A DNA stretch of 64,000 bases from Flavobacterium ginsengisoli (GCF_029625315.1 NZ_CP121110.1:4244501-4308500), one strand, 5' to 3'. Positions 9,717-22,683 are shown, counted from the stretch's first letter. The notes: generated from the sequence alone by a model not told the origin. Numbers and translations are program-made.

Positions 9717-10938
9717 TTAGTCAGCTAAAACTCCTTCTTTGTATGAGAATTTCAATTCTTGACTTGTAGTTCCTTGAACTTTGTCAGTAATTTTGATGAT
9801 TCCAGTGTAAAGAACATCTTGGAAATCTGGATCTGATTCAGTTCCAAAGTTTACTGATCTTGTGATTTTGTAAACAATAACATCACCAACTACCAAATTA
9901 GTTAAAGATGTAACTTTAGTACCTGCGTTGTAAGCATTCTCAGCGACAAATAAGTTAGCAGTTGAGTAGTTTACAGTATTGTCTTTTACGAAATCGATAC
10001 TAACTCCTTCTGATGTAGCGAAACCAAATGGGCTAACGAAATCAATTTCAGAAGCTTCATGGTCTCCAGTTTTGAAACTGAATGTTGACTCACTGTCAGA
10101 AATGTTTCCATTGTGAGAAGCACCAAATACTTGATCAGCAAAAGTTACTGTTGTAGTAATCTCATCTGTTTGAGTTCCTGAAGTTATAATAAATTTGTAA
10201 GTAATTTTATCTCCAGCAACAATTCCACCATAAGTAGAATATGGATAACTATTCAAATCTATAGTCTGTTTAGTAGCAGGCAATGTTCCAGGTAAATTAG
10301 TAAATGTACCAGTATCATTTTTAGACCATTGTCCAACAATACTTGTGATTGTTGTAGCAGCTTTAGTAAGTGGAGCGATATGCACTTCATAAGCAGCAGG
10401 ATCATTAAATTTAATTGCTGAGATACCACTTGAAGTACTGTTTACAAGATCTCCATCAGCGTTTACTACTTGCCAAGTAATTGCTTTTCCAACTACTAAA
10501 GAAAAAGGAGCTCTTGATGTTGTTCCATCAGAATAAGTTGCAAGAATTGCTAATTCAAACGTTCCTGTTTTTCCAGTTAAAGTTGTTACACCACCTTCAG
10601 TTACTGGGAAATTGTCGAAACTTCCTAATGTAGAAGTATTGAAAGTAGCTTTTCCTTCACTTAAAGTTGCATCTGCTACTTTGTCTCCAAATACGATAGG
10701 ATCTGTTGGAGGTGTTTTTGCGAGCATTTTTGAAAATTTCAACTTTAGTCACAGTTACACCTTCTTTAGTGTATGTGTTAAGTGGCAGGTTGTAGTTGTT
10801 ATCCAAACGACTTATACTAGTCGTTGTTGGAACTGCATTACCTCCTGTAGTTGCAAATTCCATATTGTCATCTGCAGAACATGAAGCTAAAGTTGCAATA
10901 AATGCAAATGCGGCTATCTGTTTAATGTATTTTTTCAT
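9717..10938 (-). CDS. SusE/SusF-like outer-membrane lipoprotein (frameshifted)
   Basis: Signal MKKYIKQIAAFAFIATLASC with lipidation Cys20, then a Ser/Thr-rich beta protein of about 406 residues once one extra base at about 10722 is removed (GCAGC read as GCGAGC). The first frame ends at VEIFKNA and the next continues KTPPTDPIVFGDKV. Repeated beta-sandwich-like segments resemble SusE/PKD-type surface glycan-binding lipoproteins. It is the last gene after SusC and SusD, 22 bases downstream of SusD. It may hold the ligand at the surface; the ligand is unknown. Confidence 0.68.
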
Positions 10939-10960
10939 ATTTGTACTGTTAAATATAATA

Positions 10961-12427
10961 TTAGTGTTTGTCCCAGAAAAGTTTAGTAGTTACAGCATTG
11001 TTACCCAATTTTGCAACTGCAGCTTCTAAGTTTGCGACGTTTAATGTCTGCTCGATTCCTGGATAAGAGTAGCGTTTTGGAACTTCAGTGATGTCACCAA
11101 ATGTTACAGGTGGCGCAACTAAAGCAGGGAAGTCTAATCTTCTGTAAGAAGTCCAAGCTTCAAAACCTCTATTATAGTAAGCAATCCAAGATTGTTCTCC
11201 AATTTTTTGTTTCCAAGTTCCTGTTGCAGTAGCATAAGCTACATCAGATCTTGTTAAGTAAGCGACGATATCACCAGCAGCTACACCCCAATCTTGTAAA
11301 GATGCAGTTACAGCAGCGTTATAGTGAGATTCAGCAGTACCTCCAACAGCGATACCTCTTTCTACAGCTTCAGCTAATAAGAATTCAACTTCAGAATACG
11401 TGAAAATTACACCTGGATAAACTGGATCTTTAATAGTTTCAGTAATGTGAGAGAAGTTTCCGTAAATGTTAACTGTTCCGTATACACCACCTTTGTATTG
11501 TCCTGATCCTTCTGGGTACTCAGTGAAGTATTTAGATCTTCTTGGGTCAGAAAGAGCATTCAATTTGTTAACAAATGTATCAGCAGGAACGAAGTCATTA
11601 CGTCCACTAGCTACTAAGTCAAGATATAACGGGTTGTTATTTGTTGTATTTGTAGCGTAAGGCATGTAAGCACCATCAGCACTAGATGTGATTAATCCAT
11701 CTTCTTTAGCCGCTAAAGCTTGTGTGCTAGCGTAAGCGTGATCAACGTCATCCATCATGATAGCCATTCTGAAACGAAGAGAGTTAGCAAACTTAGCCCA
11801 TTTTGCAGTGTTACCACCGTAAATAAGGTCAGCACTACCATAACTGTCAGCAGATTGATCTAATTTATGAGATGCATTAGTTAATACAGTAAGTAAATCT
11901 CTGTAGATAGTTTGAGCGTCATCATATTTAGGTTGTGGATGATTTTCAATATCTAAAGCTTCTGTATAAGGAACATCTCCAAAAGTATCAACTAAGATAC
12001 CGTAGCAGTAAGAAGTTAAAATGTCGATAATTGCAAGTTTATTTTCAATTACCACTAAACCATCAGCAGTTCCAGTGTAGCTTGCTTTTTGCTCTAGCAA
12101 AAGTGTTTTAGCTTCTTTAAAATCTCTTAGTACATCACGGTAGTAAGTAGCCCAGTGACGATCTGGAATTGTACGTCCAGTAAGGTCATATTGAGTTTCT
12201 TGTGGGTATTGTACTTCTGTCCATTGCTGAGCATATAATCTGAATACGTTGAAGTTAACAGATGTGCTAGTAACCTGATCCATCATGAATTTCTCTGCAT
12301 TTGTAAATAAAAATTCAGGAGAAGTAGTGGTAGGGTTTTTTGTGTCTTGGTTCATGTTCCCAAAATCATCAGAGCAAGATGAAAATAAGGCAATGAACGA
12401 TATTAATATTATTAGTCTATTTTTCAT
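10961..12427 (-). CDS. SusD/RagB-type outer-membrane lipoprotein (SusD-like_2 group)
   Basis: A 488-residue protein with a lipoprotein signal ending FSSC (Cys18), followed by SDDFGNMNQDTKNPTTTSPEFLFTNAE. Helical SusD features include RLYAQQWTEVQYPQE, the EAKTLLLEQ helix, RFRMAIMMDDVD and EVEFLLAEAVERG. SusD-like proteins form the surface lid over the SusC channel and capture substrate. It lies 3 bases downstream of SusC. The pattern fits the SusD-like_2 family, often found with peptide or unidentified substrates. Confidence 0.9.
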   Translation of the reverse strand: MKNRLIILISFIALFSSCSDDFGNMNQDTKNPTTTSPEFLFTNAEKFMMDQVTSTSVNFNVFRLYAQQWTEVQYPQETQYDLTGRTIPDRHWATYYRDVLRDFKEAKTLLLEQKASYTGTADGLVVIENKLAIIDILTSYCYGILVDTFGDVPYTEALDIENHPQPKYDDAQTIYRDLLTVLTNASHKLDQSADSYGSADLIYGGNTAKWAKFANSLRFRMAIMMDDVDHAYASTQALAAKEDGLITSSADGAYMPYATNTTNNNPLYLDLVASGRNDFVPADTFVNKLNALSDPRRSKYFTEYPEGSGQYKGGVYGTVNIYGNFSHITETIKDPVYPGVIFTYSEVEFLLAEAVERGIAVGGTAESHYNAAVTASLQDWGVAAGDIVAYLTRSDVAYATATGTWKQKIGEQSWIAYYNRGFEAWTSYRRLDFPALVAPPVTFGDITEVPKRYSYPGIEQTLNVANLEAAVAKLGNNAVTTKLFWDKH

Positions 12428-12430
12428 AGC

Positions 12431-15400
12431 TTAGAATTTTATTGTTAAGTTACAACCAATATTTCTAGTTGTTGGTAAAGAACCGATAGAAAGTCCTTGA
12501 GATCCTACGTTAGATCCTAATCCACTTTCTGGGTCTGCATCTGGAAGATTCTTTTGGATGATCCATAAGTTAGATCCGATAAGTGAAATTCTAGCATCAA
12601 CTAATTTCATTTTTTGAACTAATGAAGATGGTAAAGTATAAGTAATGTTTACCTCTCTTAATTTGATAAATCCAGCATCGTAAACAAATTGACTTCTTGG
12701 TCCGTTAGTGTAAGCATTTGTAATAGCTCCACCTGTAGAGTAAGCAGTTCTTGTTGTGTTTGGAGTTCCATCAGCGTATACACCTGGAAGGATAACACCA
12801 CCACCATTTACTAAACTATTTCTTTTTGGATTTCCAAGATCATTGTTTCCACCTGTTTCGTCAGTTAAACCAGTTCCAACTCCGTACCATTGGTCAGTAG
12901 AGAAAACATCTCCTCCGTGTTTAACATCGATTAAGAAGCTGAAAGATAAGTTTTTGTATGCGAATTTGTTGCGGATACCTCCAATCCAATCAGGATTGAT
13001 GTTTCCAATAATATTGTTTGTAGAAGTATTGATTACGTATCTACCAGTTGCTGGGTTAACGATTCTTTGTCCGTTAGCATCATAAGTATAATCTGTTCCT
13101 TTCAATACACCAAATGGTTGTCCAACAACAGCATTTAAAGTTACTGTACCAGGGAAAGAAGATACTTGTAAGTTACTTACACCATCAGCCAAAGCTGTAA
13201 CCATGTTTTCGTTTTTAGACCAGTTCACATTAACATCCCAAGAAAAACTATTTGTTTTAATAGGAGTAACGTTGAATTGAACCTCGATACCTTTGTTTTC
13301 TACTGTAGCAGCGTTAACATATTTAGAAGTATAACCTGTAGCAGTTGAGTAAGGTACTCTTACAGCTTCTCCGTCATTCACGTTTTTGTATAAACTCACG
13401 TCAAATCCAACTCTTCTGTTTAAGAATTGCATCTCAAGACCGATCTCTTGTGTATTAGTTTTAATAGGTTTAAGATCTGGGTTGTTTTTAATAGAGTTTA
13501 CAGAATACATTTGGTTATTGTTGAACGGATCGTATTTTGTATAAGTATCAACCAATGCTAATGCAGGTGTTCCTAATGGGCTTTCAGAGTAACCTCCTCT
13601 TAATTTACCAAAACTTAACCAGCTAGCATCAATGTTTTTAGAGAAAACCCAGCTACCAGAAACAGAATAACTTGGGATGCTATTGTCGCTTGCAGGCAAG
13701 TTTGAGAAAGCATCTCTACGAGCAGTTGCATCGATGAAATATGTATCTAAATATCCTAAAGAAGCTGAAATGTAGTAACTGTTAACAGAAGCTTTAGTTT
13801 CTCTTTCGTATGGGTATGGGCTTGCAGCTTTAGAGTTTGATAAACTGTAAATACCAGGGATAATTAAACCTCCTTGAGTAGAAGCTGTAATTTGGTTGAA
13901 ATAAGTGTTTCTTATTGTTCCCCCAGCTACTCCACTTAAACTAAAATCTTCTCCGAATTTTTTGTTGTAAGTAAGAATCAAGTCATAGTTTTGCTCAGAG
14001 AAGTTACCATTGTAACGTTGGTATCCTGAAGTCTCGTCAAGAGCATTGATACCAAAAGTTTTTGCAACAGATCCTACAGCAACTCTTTCTTCACGAATCT
14101 CAGAATAAGTATCTGTAGAGATTTTTCCAGTTGCAGAAAGCCAGTCTGTAATTTTGTACGTTAAGTTTGCATAACCGATAAAACGATTTCTACTATCGTT
14201 TTGGTAGTTTTGGTAACGCTCAAAGTAAGGGTTGTTCCAGTATGCAGGAGATCCATCGTCAACAGAAGTTCTGTTCCAAGTGATGTTTTGTCCGCCTGAA
14301 TTGTTGTATGCTTGTTGTAATTGTTTAATATCAACGTTTGTTTGCCACCATTGACGGAAACCAGAAACTAAGTTGTCGCTGTATCCTGTCATGTTTCTAC
14401 CAACTGTTTGTTGTGCAGAAAAGTTAGCAAAAGTACTTAAAGACAATCTGTCTGTAAATTGGTGGTTTAATTTTAAACTGAAGTTATTTTTTCTTAATTC
14501 ACTATTAATTAAAACACCAGTTTGGTCAGTATTTGTATAGTTAAATACAACATTTGTTTTTTCATTTCCATCTTCAAAAGAGATACTGTTCACTAAAGAA
14601 AGTGAGTTTTTGAAGAAAGTGAAAGGATCGTTTGCGACAGCTTGCCATGGAGTTGCTTTTCCGTAGTTAGCATTTCCTGGGTATGCAGAGAATGCATCCC
14701 ATTGGTAAACATTCAATGAAGGATCAAAACGGTTACCTACAGAAGCATCATCTCCCATAAGAACTACTCTATCATTTACACCGTCACCATTAATATCTTG
14801 TGTAGTGTCAAAAGAAGCACCGTATCCAGCTCCATAATTTTTTTGGTATTTAACGAAAGTGCTTTTGTCAGGACTACCAGTTACTACTTCAGAAGAAACA
14901 GTGATTCCTAATCCTTTTCTAGCTTTACCTTTTTTAGTTGTAATCATTAAAACCCCGTTACCAGCTAAGTATCCGTATAATGCAGAAGCCGCAGCACCTT
15001 TTAATACGTTCACACTTTCGATATCTTCTGGATTAATGTCCATCGCGTTATTACCGTAGTCAAATCCTCTAGATCCTGATGATTGAGCTGTTGTTCCGTC
15101 GTTTGTGTTGTTAGCGTTGTTGATTGGCATACCATCAATAACGATTAACATCTCATTACTTTGACCAATAGCTTTAACCCCTCTAGAAATTGCACTTGTA
15201 GAACCTCCAAAGTTAGTGTTTCTTGTAATGTTAACACCGGCAACTTTACCAGAAAGTTCGTTTAAGAAGTTACCACTAGAAGTACCATTTCTTAAATCTC
15301 CTCCTTTTACCTCTTGTGTTGCATAACCAAGAGATTTTTTCTCTCTTTTAACACCTAAAGCTGTTGTTACTACAACGCTTTCAAGTTCTTGAGCATCTCC

Positions 15401-15685
15401 AGCCAATTTTACGTTAACTGTTGATGAAGTTGCGACTATTTCTTGAGTTTTCATCCCAATGTAGCTAAATACCAATACTTGGCTTGATGATGCTTTGATA
15501 GTATATTTACCATCAAAATCGGTTTGCGTTCCAGCTTTGGTTCCTTTAACTAATACACTAACACCTGGTAGAGGCATCCCTGCATTGTCAGAAACTGTTC
15601 CCGAAACAGCTCTTTCTTGCGCAAAAGAAAGTTGCGCAACTAGTACTAATAAAAGCACTAAGAATCCATTGAACTTTAGTTTCAT
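12431..15685 (-). CDS. SusC/RagA family TonB-linked outer-membrane transporter
   Basis: A 1084-residue receptor: signal peptide 1-22 (ending LSFAQ), a carboxypeptidase-regulatory-like domain at about 25-100 (VSGTVSDNAGMPLPGVSVLVKG), a plug with the TonB-region VVVTTALGVKREKKSLGYA and VIDGMPINN, then a 22-strand barrel ending in aromatic KF. It imports a large ligand energised by TonB. First gene of the minus-strand operon with SusD and SusE. Intact, and the longest open frame in the window. Confidence 0.95.
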   Translation of the reverse strand: MKLKFNGFLVLLLVLVAQLSFAQERAVSGTVSDNAGMPLPGVSVLVKGTKAGTQTDFDGKYTIKASSSQVLVFSYIGMKTQEIVATSSTVNVKLAGDAQELESVVVTTALGVKREKKSLGYATQEVKGGDLRNGTSSGNFLNELSGKVAGVNITRNTNFGGSTSAISRGVKAIGQSNEMLIVIDGMPINNANNTNDGTTAQSSGSRGFDYGNNAMDINPEDIESVNVLKGAAASALYGYLAGNGVLMITTKKGKARKGLGITVSSEVVTGSPDKSTFVKYQKNYGAGYGASFDTTQDINGDGVNDRVVLMGDDASVGNRFDPSLNVYQWDAFSAYPGNANYGKATPWQAVANDPFTFFKNSLSLVNSISFEDGNEKTNVVFNYTNTDQTGVLINSELRKNNFSLKLNHQFTDRLSLSTFANFSAQQTVGRNMTGYSDNLVSGFRQWWQTNVDIKQLQQAYNNSGGQNITWNRTSVDDGSPAYWNNPYFERYQNYQNDSRNRFIGYANLTYKITDWLSATGKISTDTYSEIREERVAVGSVAKTFGINALDETSGYQRYNGNFSEQNYDLILTYNKKFGEDFSLSGVAGGTIRNTYFNQITASTQGGLIIPGIYSLSNSKAASPYPYERETKASVNSYYISASLGYLDTYFIDATARRDAFSNLPASDNSIPSYSVSGSWVFSKNIDASWLSFGKLRGGYSESPLGTPALALVDTYTKYDPFNNNQMYSVNSIKNNPDLKPIKTNTQEIGLEMQFLNRRVGFDVSLYKNVNDGEAVRVPYSTATGYTSKYVNAATVENKGIEVQFNVTPIKTNSFSWDVNVNWSKNENMVTALADGVSNLQVSSFPGTVTLNAVVGQPFGVLKGTDYTYDANGQRIVNPATGRYVINTSTNNIIGNINPDWIGGIRNKFAYKNLSFSFLIDVKHGGDVFSTDQWYGVGTGLTDETGGNNDLGNPKRNSLVNGGGVILPGVYADGTPNTTRTAYSTGGAITNAYTNGPRSQFVYDAGFIKLREVNITYTLPSSLVQKMKLVDARISLIGSNLWIIQKNLPDADPESGLGSNVGSQGLSIGSLPTTRNIGCNLTIKF

Positions 15686-15769
15686 TTTTAAATATTTTGA
15701 ATTAGTATCGCAAAACTCTTAATAATTTGTTAACTTTCCTAATAAATAAAAATCTTTTTTTGGTAAACT

Positions 15770-17476
15770 TTAAAATTTAACATTATAACATATGTTTACG
15801 ATAGTGTTATATAATTGTATTTCTTGCTGATTTTCCTGACCATTCGTGAGAATAATTCGTAAAATTCCGTTTTTTGTTTGTATTCCTGCACCTATCCCGA
15901 TTCCTATTAAATTCTTAATTTTTTTAGGATTTGAAATATTGGTTAAGTCTTGATATATAGCGTAATCCGTAATTGAATGAATGTATGCGCTTTTTGAAAA
16001 CATATATCGATATTCTGTAAGAATTGCTGAATAAAAGTTTGCTTGAAGACTATTTTCTGAAAATCCTCTAATTGAGTTCATTCCGCCAAATCGAAATAAT
16101 TCGTTCGAAATGTAATTTTTACTGTCTAAGTAAAAATTTTGAGAATTTATGTTAATGTAATTTTTGCTATTTAGTTCAAAATTATATGTTGCATTTAAAT
16201 TTAGGTAGAATTGTTTGCTTGGATCTGCGGTCTCAGGATCATTATTTGTTTCTCGTTTTCCAAAACCTACGATTGTGCTTAAAAAAGCTTTTCCAGGCAT
16301 TAAGCTATTATTTGGATCTATTCTTTTGTATTCATATGTGGATGTCAGATAGGAGTTGTTGAAATCGCTAATTGTAGAATTGTTGGCGTTTTGAATATCG
16401 CTCGATTCGGTTGACTGATAACCAAGATAGATTTTAGAATTGTAGTTTAAATAATAGCCGAGATTAATATCTGTTTTTGTATTCTGAAAAGTACTGTCTT
16501 GTTTAAAAATGTTTAATTGTGCCTTTATTCCAAGTGGTGATTGAAATAGATATGGAATCTCAAGCTTTGTGTTGAAAGTTTTTTGTTGATTTCCGTCGCT
16601 TTTCCAGTATAAGGAAAATTTTTCGCCAGCTCGAAGTATATTGGTTAATGAAATATCTAGGTAGCCATTTAATATTAGCTTTTTGTTTTCGTCATTGGAA
16701 AAGCCAATATAACCATCAAAATTGTTTGCTTTCCTTTTGTCAAGATAGGTATAGACTTTGGTTGAGTCTGGTGTAAATAAAATTTCTGGGTATTTAGGTT
16801 GAGAAACAAACTCAAAGCTATTGATGTCATCATGAAGTTTTTTGACAGTTTCTTGATTGAAAGTTTTGTTTAGGTATTTTTTGTTTAGTTGTTTTACTGC
16901 TCCTTTCGGAAAATAATCTTTTAAAGCAGGATTGGTATAATTTATAATAATGGAATTTAGGGTTCGTTTTTTTTCGGAATTAAAATTTAAGTCAGCGTAA
17001 ATTATCGAATTCTTTTTTTTGATATTTTGTAGTTTGATTTTAGAAAATGCAAAACCTGCTTTTTCATTCTCTGATATTTCTTGATTTAAGAAATTTTCAA
17101 GTTCTGAATAAGGTATAATTATGCTGTCATTTTCTGTTTTTTTTGACTCATGAGAAAAATTATTTATACCTATATATATATGTACTTCTTTTATTCTGTT
17201 TTTTAGATCTATTAAAACGTTATATATGGTGTCGTTTGTTCTTTTGTTTTCCAGTACTTTAGAGTCAATATAGCCTTGTTTTGCAAGTCTGTTTATTACT
17301 GTCGTAATTTCGCTGTTTATTGATTTAATATTTGGATGTTTTTTTGTGTAAGAAATCGAGTCAATGGTTTGATTCTGTTTTTTATTAATTCCGTTTATAT
17401 TAAGGTAGAAAGATTGCGCAAAACAATTAGCCGATAAGAGAAAAATGAGTATGTAATAAAATTGTTTCAAAAGCAA
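15770..17476 (-). CDS. Omp85/TpsB-like outer-membrane protein with POTRA-like N-terminus
   Basis: A 568-residue protein with signal peptide MLLKQFYYILIFLLSANCFAQ. Residues about 25-240 look like POTRA modules (NRLAKQGYIDSKVLENK). A beta-barrel follows with the L6 signature FRFGGMNSIRGFSEN, matching the VRGF/Y motif of Omp85 proteins, and a terminal aromatic residue. Family members insert or export proteins or lipids across the outer membrane. The sequence is shorter than BamA or TamA and no partner gene adjoins, so the cargo is unknown. It is divergent from rpsL. Confidence 0.75.
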   Translation of the reverse strand: MLLKQFYYILIFLLSANCFAQSFYLNINGINKKQNQTIDSISYTKKHPNIKSINSEITTVINRLAKQGYIDSKVLENKRTNDTIYNVLIDLKNRIKEVHIYIGINNFSHESKKTENDSIIIPYSELENFLNQEISENEKAGFAFSKIKLQNIKKKNSIIYADLNFNSEKKRTLNSIIINYTNPALKDYFPKGAVKQLNKKYLNKTFNQETVKKLHDDINSFEFVSQPKYPEILFTPDSTKVYTYLDKRKANNFDGYIGFSNDENKKLILNGYLDISLTNILRAGEKFSLYWKSDGNQQKTFNTKLEIPYLFQSPLGIKAQLNIFKQDSTFQNTKTDINLGYYLNYNSKIYLGYQSTESSDIQNANNSTISDFNNSYLTSTYEYKRIDPNNSLMPGKAFLSTIVGFGKRETNNDPETADPSKQFYLNLNATYNFELNSKNYININSQNFYLDSKNYISNELFRFGGMNSIRGFSENSLQANFYSAILTEYRYMFSKSAYIHSITDYAIYQDLTNISNPKKIKNLIGIGIGAGIQTKNGILRIILTNGQENQQEIQLYNTIVNICYNVKF

Positions 17477-17567
17477 TTGTTTTGTTAGTTAAATGTAAAG
17501 CAAATATCTAATGTTTCTTTGTTAAATCATAGATATAAATAATGTTGTTGAAAATTAATGATTTAAC

Positions 17568-17599
17568 GTTTGTATACTGAAAAATATTTTATACATTTG
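17568..17599 (+). promoter_or_regulatory. Promoter of the rpsL operon
   Basis: TTTG at 17569-17572 and TACATTTG at 17592-17599 with a 19-base spacer match the Bacteroidota -33/-7 consensus closely. The resulting leader of about 45 bases contains CCCCGTAAAAAGCGGG, a possible small hairpin. Confidence 0.75.
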
Positions 17600-17652
17600 C
17601 AACCCCGTAAAAAGCGGGAATTTAATAAACATAATAATTTTTAGTATTAATT

Positions 17653-18036
17653 ATGCCAACAATTCAACAATTAGTAAGAACAGGAAGAACTCAGATCACT
17701 AAGAAGAGTAAATCGGTTGCTTTAGATTCTTGTCCTCAAAGAAGAGGGGTTTGTACGCGTGTTTACACTACTACACCAAAAAAACCAAACTCTGCAATGC
17801 GTAAAGTTGCGCGTGTACGTTTGACAAATGGTAATGAGGTGAATGCTTACATCCCAGGAGAAGGACATAATCTACAAGAGCACTCGATAGTATTAGTGCG
17901 AGGTGGAAGGGTAAAAGATTTACCAGGTGTTAGATATCATATCGTTCGTGGAGCGCTTGACACGTCAGGAGTTGCAGGAAGAACGCAAAGAAGATCTAAG
18001 TACGGTGCTAAACGCCCAAAAGAAGCAAAAAAGTAA
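17653..18036 (+). CDS. rpsL: 30S ribosomal protein S12
   Basis: A 127-residue protein starting [12 protein letters not shown], with the decoding-site loops [15 protein letters not shown] and [15 protein letters not shown]. It lies at the 30S decoding centre. The Lys in PKKPNS is the usual streptomycin-relevant residue. First gene of the str-like operon: rpsL, rpsG, fusA, rpsJ; no tuf gene is present in the cluster. Confidence 0.98.
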
Positions 18037-18060
18037 TTTAAAAACTTTTAAGAAAAAGAC

Positions 18061-20707
<2,647 letters not shown>

Positions 20708-20717
20708 TTTTAAGAAA

Positions 20718-21023
20718 ATGAGTCAAAAAATCAGAATAAAACTAAAATCTTACGATCACATGTTGGTAGATAAATCTGCTGAAAAGATCGTAAAAACAGT
20801 AAAAACTACTGGAGCGGTTGTAACAGGTCCAATTCCGTTGCCAACTCACAAAAAACTTTTCACTGTATTGCGTTCTCCGCACGTTAACAAAAAAGCGAGA
20901 GAGCAATTTGAAGTAATGTCATACAAGAGATTGATTGATATTTATTCATCTTCATCTAAAACAATTGATGCTTTAATGAAACTTGAATTGCCAAGTGGTG
21001 TTGAAGTAGAGATAAAAGTATAA
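20718..21023 (+). CDS. rpsJ: 30S ribosomal protein S10
   Basis: A 101-residue protein starting [14 protein letters not shown], with the assembly loop [30 protein letters not shown]. Part of the 30S head and of the NusB antitermination complex. In E. coli rpsJ heads the S10 operon; here it closes the rpsL-rpsG-fusA unit and is followed by a strong terminator, then a new promoter before rplC. Confidence 0.98.
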
Positions 21024-21045
21024 TTTTTTTTATATTTTTTTATAT

Positions 21046-21078
21046 AAAAAGCGAGTCAGAAATGTCTCGCTTTTTTTT
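21046..21078 (+). terminator. Intrinsic terminator after rpsJ
   Basis: AAAAAGCGAG / CTCGCTTTTT stem with a 10-base loop, then T to 21078. It separates the rpsL-rpsJ unit from the rplC unit. Confidence 0.85.
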
Positions 21079-21328
21079 GTTTTTAAAAATGCCTTTAGTT
21101 GGTTGATTTTGTGAAGTTTTAGTTTTGAATTTTTCTAATGAATTTCTTTAAAGGCCTTTGTTTTAAAGTGATGCAGGATTTTTTTGTTATGATTTTGTTG
21201 GTTAATTGTTAAGTGTAGTTTGTTTGTGTGTTGGAAAAAATAGGTTGAAATTTTGAATAATCTAAGTTGTTTTTAGTGTTGCTTTTGAGCTTGGATTTTG
21301 ATTATGAGCGATTTAATTTTTGTAACTG
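21079..21328 (+). other. Noncoding G/T-rich spacer between rpsJ and rplC
   Basis: Stop codons occur in all frames and the + strand is rich in G and T with few C. I see no gene, tRNA or repeat here. The stretch ends at the rplC promoter. Confidence 0.5.
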
Positions 21329-21360
21329 TTTGGTATATTCAATTTTAATGTCTACTTTTG
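21329..21360 (+). promoter_or_regulatory. Promoter of the rplC (S10-spc) transcription unit
   Basis: TTTG at 21329-21332 and TACTTTTG at 21353-21360, 20 bases apart, match the Bacteroidota consensus. It follows the rpsJ terminator and lies 69 bases before rplC. Confidence 0.7.
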
Positions 21361-21364
21361 CACT

Positions 21365-21402
21365 CCCTGTTTGGAAATTTCTGTTATTTTCAAATTGAAG
21401 GG
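21365..21402 (+). promoter_or_regulatory. Leader hairpin upstream of rplC
   Basis: CCCT at 21365-21368 pairs with AGGG at 21399-21402, and TTTGGAAAT (21370-21378) pairs with ATTTTCAAA (21386-21394), giving a two-part stem with a 7-base apical loop and a small internal bulge. It begins about where transcription should start. No T tract follows, so an attenuator or ribosomal-protein binding site (by analogy with the L4-bound S10 leader) is more likely than a terminator. The protein that would bind is inference. Confidence 0.5.
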
Positions 21403-21429
21403 AATTTTAGTAATTAATAATTAATATTT

Positions 21430-22047
21430 ATGTCTGGGTTAATTGGTAAGAAAATCGGCATGACTAGTATTTTCGACGAAAACGGGAAAAACATTCCTTG
21501 TACAGTAATCGAAGCTGGGCCATGCGTTGTTACCCAAGTCAGAACCAACGAGGTTGACGGGTATGAAGCGTTGCAACTTGGTTTCGATGACAAAAACGAG
21601 AAACATTCTACTAAAGCGGCTTTAGGTCACTTTAAAAAAGCTGGAACTGTTGCTAAGAAAAAAGTCGTTGAATTCCAAGATTTTGCAACTGAACAAAAAT
21701 TAGGAGATCTTATTGATGTTACTATTTTTGAAGAAGGAGAATTTGTAGATGTACAAGGTGTGTCTAAAGGTAAAGGTTTCCAAGGTGTTGTTAAACGTCA
21801 CGGTTTTGGTGGTGTTGGACAAGCTACTCATGGTCAGCACAACCGTTTAAGAGCGCCAGGTTCTGTAGGAGCTTCTTCTTATCCATCTAGAGTATTCAAA
21901 GGAATGCGTATGGCTGGAAGAATGGGAGGAGAAAATGTAAAAGTTCAAAACCTTAGAGTTTTAAAAGTAGTTGCTGAAAAGAATCTACTTGTTGTTAAAG
22001 GATGTATTCCTGGGCACAAAAACTCTTATGTAATCATTCAGAAGTAA
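21430..22047 (+). CDS. rplC: 50S ribosomal protein L3
   Basis: A 205-residue protein: [20 protein letters not shown] at the start and the L3 extension loop [20 protein letters not shown] reaching toward the peptidyl-transferase centre. One of the first proteins assembled into 50S. First gene of the S10-type unit. Its stop overlaps the rplD start (TAATG). Confidence 0.98.
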   Translation: MSGLIGKKIGMTSIFDENGKNIPCTVIEAGPCVVTQVRTNEVDGYEALQLGFDDKNEKHSTKAALGHFKKAGTVAKKKVVEFQDFATEQKLGDLIDVTIFEEGEFVDVQGVSKGKGFQGVVKRHGFGGVGQATHGQHNRLRAPGSVGASSYPSRVFKGMRMAGRMGGENVKVQNLRVLKVVAEKNLLVVKGCIPGHKNSYVIIQK

Positions 22048-22676
22048 TGGAAGTAAAAGTATTAGATTTCAACGGAAAAGATACTGGAAGAAAAGTTCAA
22101 CTTTCTGATTCAGTATTCGCAATTGAGCCAAACAATCACGCTGTATATCTTGATGTTAAGCAATATCTTGCTAATCAAAGACAAGGTACTCATAAAGCTA
22201 AAGAAAGAGCTGAAGTAACTGGAAGTACGCGTAAGATTAAAAAACAAAAAGGAACTGGTACTGCTCGTGCAGGAAGTGTTAAGAATCCATTGTTTAAAGG
22301 TGGTGGAACAGTTTTCGGACCAAGACCAAGAAGTTATTCATTCAAATTGAATAAAGGATTGAAGAGATTGGCTAGAAAATCAGCTTTCTCAATCAAAGCA
22401 AAAGAGTCAAATATTGTAGTTTTAGAAGACTTTAATTTTGAAACGCCAAACACTAAAAATTTCATTAACGTTTTGAAAGCTTTAGGGTTAGAGAGTAAAA
22501 AATCTCTATTTGTGTTGGGTGAGTCAAATAAAAACGTATATTTGTCGTCACGTAATTTAAAGGCTTCAAATGTTGTAACTAGCTCAGAATTAAGCACTTA
22601 CGCAATATTAAACGCTAATAATTTGGTGCTTTTAGAGGGTTCTTTAGAGTTAATTGAAGAAAATTTAAGTAAATAA
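22047..22676 (+). CDS. rplD: 50S ribosomal protein L4
   Basis: A 209-residue protein starting [19 protein letters not shown] at the TAATG overlap with rplC; an in-frame ATG at 22002 inside rplC is not the start. The tunnel-lining loop [20 protein letters not shown] and GPRPRSYSF are present. In E. coli L4 represses its own operon, which makes the leader before rplC of interest. Confidence 0.97.
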   Translation: MEVKVLDFNGKDTGRKVQLSDSVFAIEPNNHAVYLDVKQYLANQRQGTHKAKERAEVTGSTRKIKKQKGTGTARAGSVKNPLFKGGGTVFGPRPRSYSFKLNKGLKRLARKSAFSIKAKESNIVVLEDFNFETPNTKNFINVLKALGLESKKSLFVLGESNKNVYLSSRNLKASNVVTSSELSTYAILNANNLVLLEGSLELIEENLSK

Positions 22677-22683
22677 TAGGAAT

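Noticed and set aside
12756..13085. Open frames opposite SusC, such as a 109-residue one
   Set aside because: They are antisense shadows of a long intact gene and have no recognisable features.
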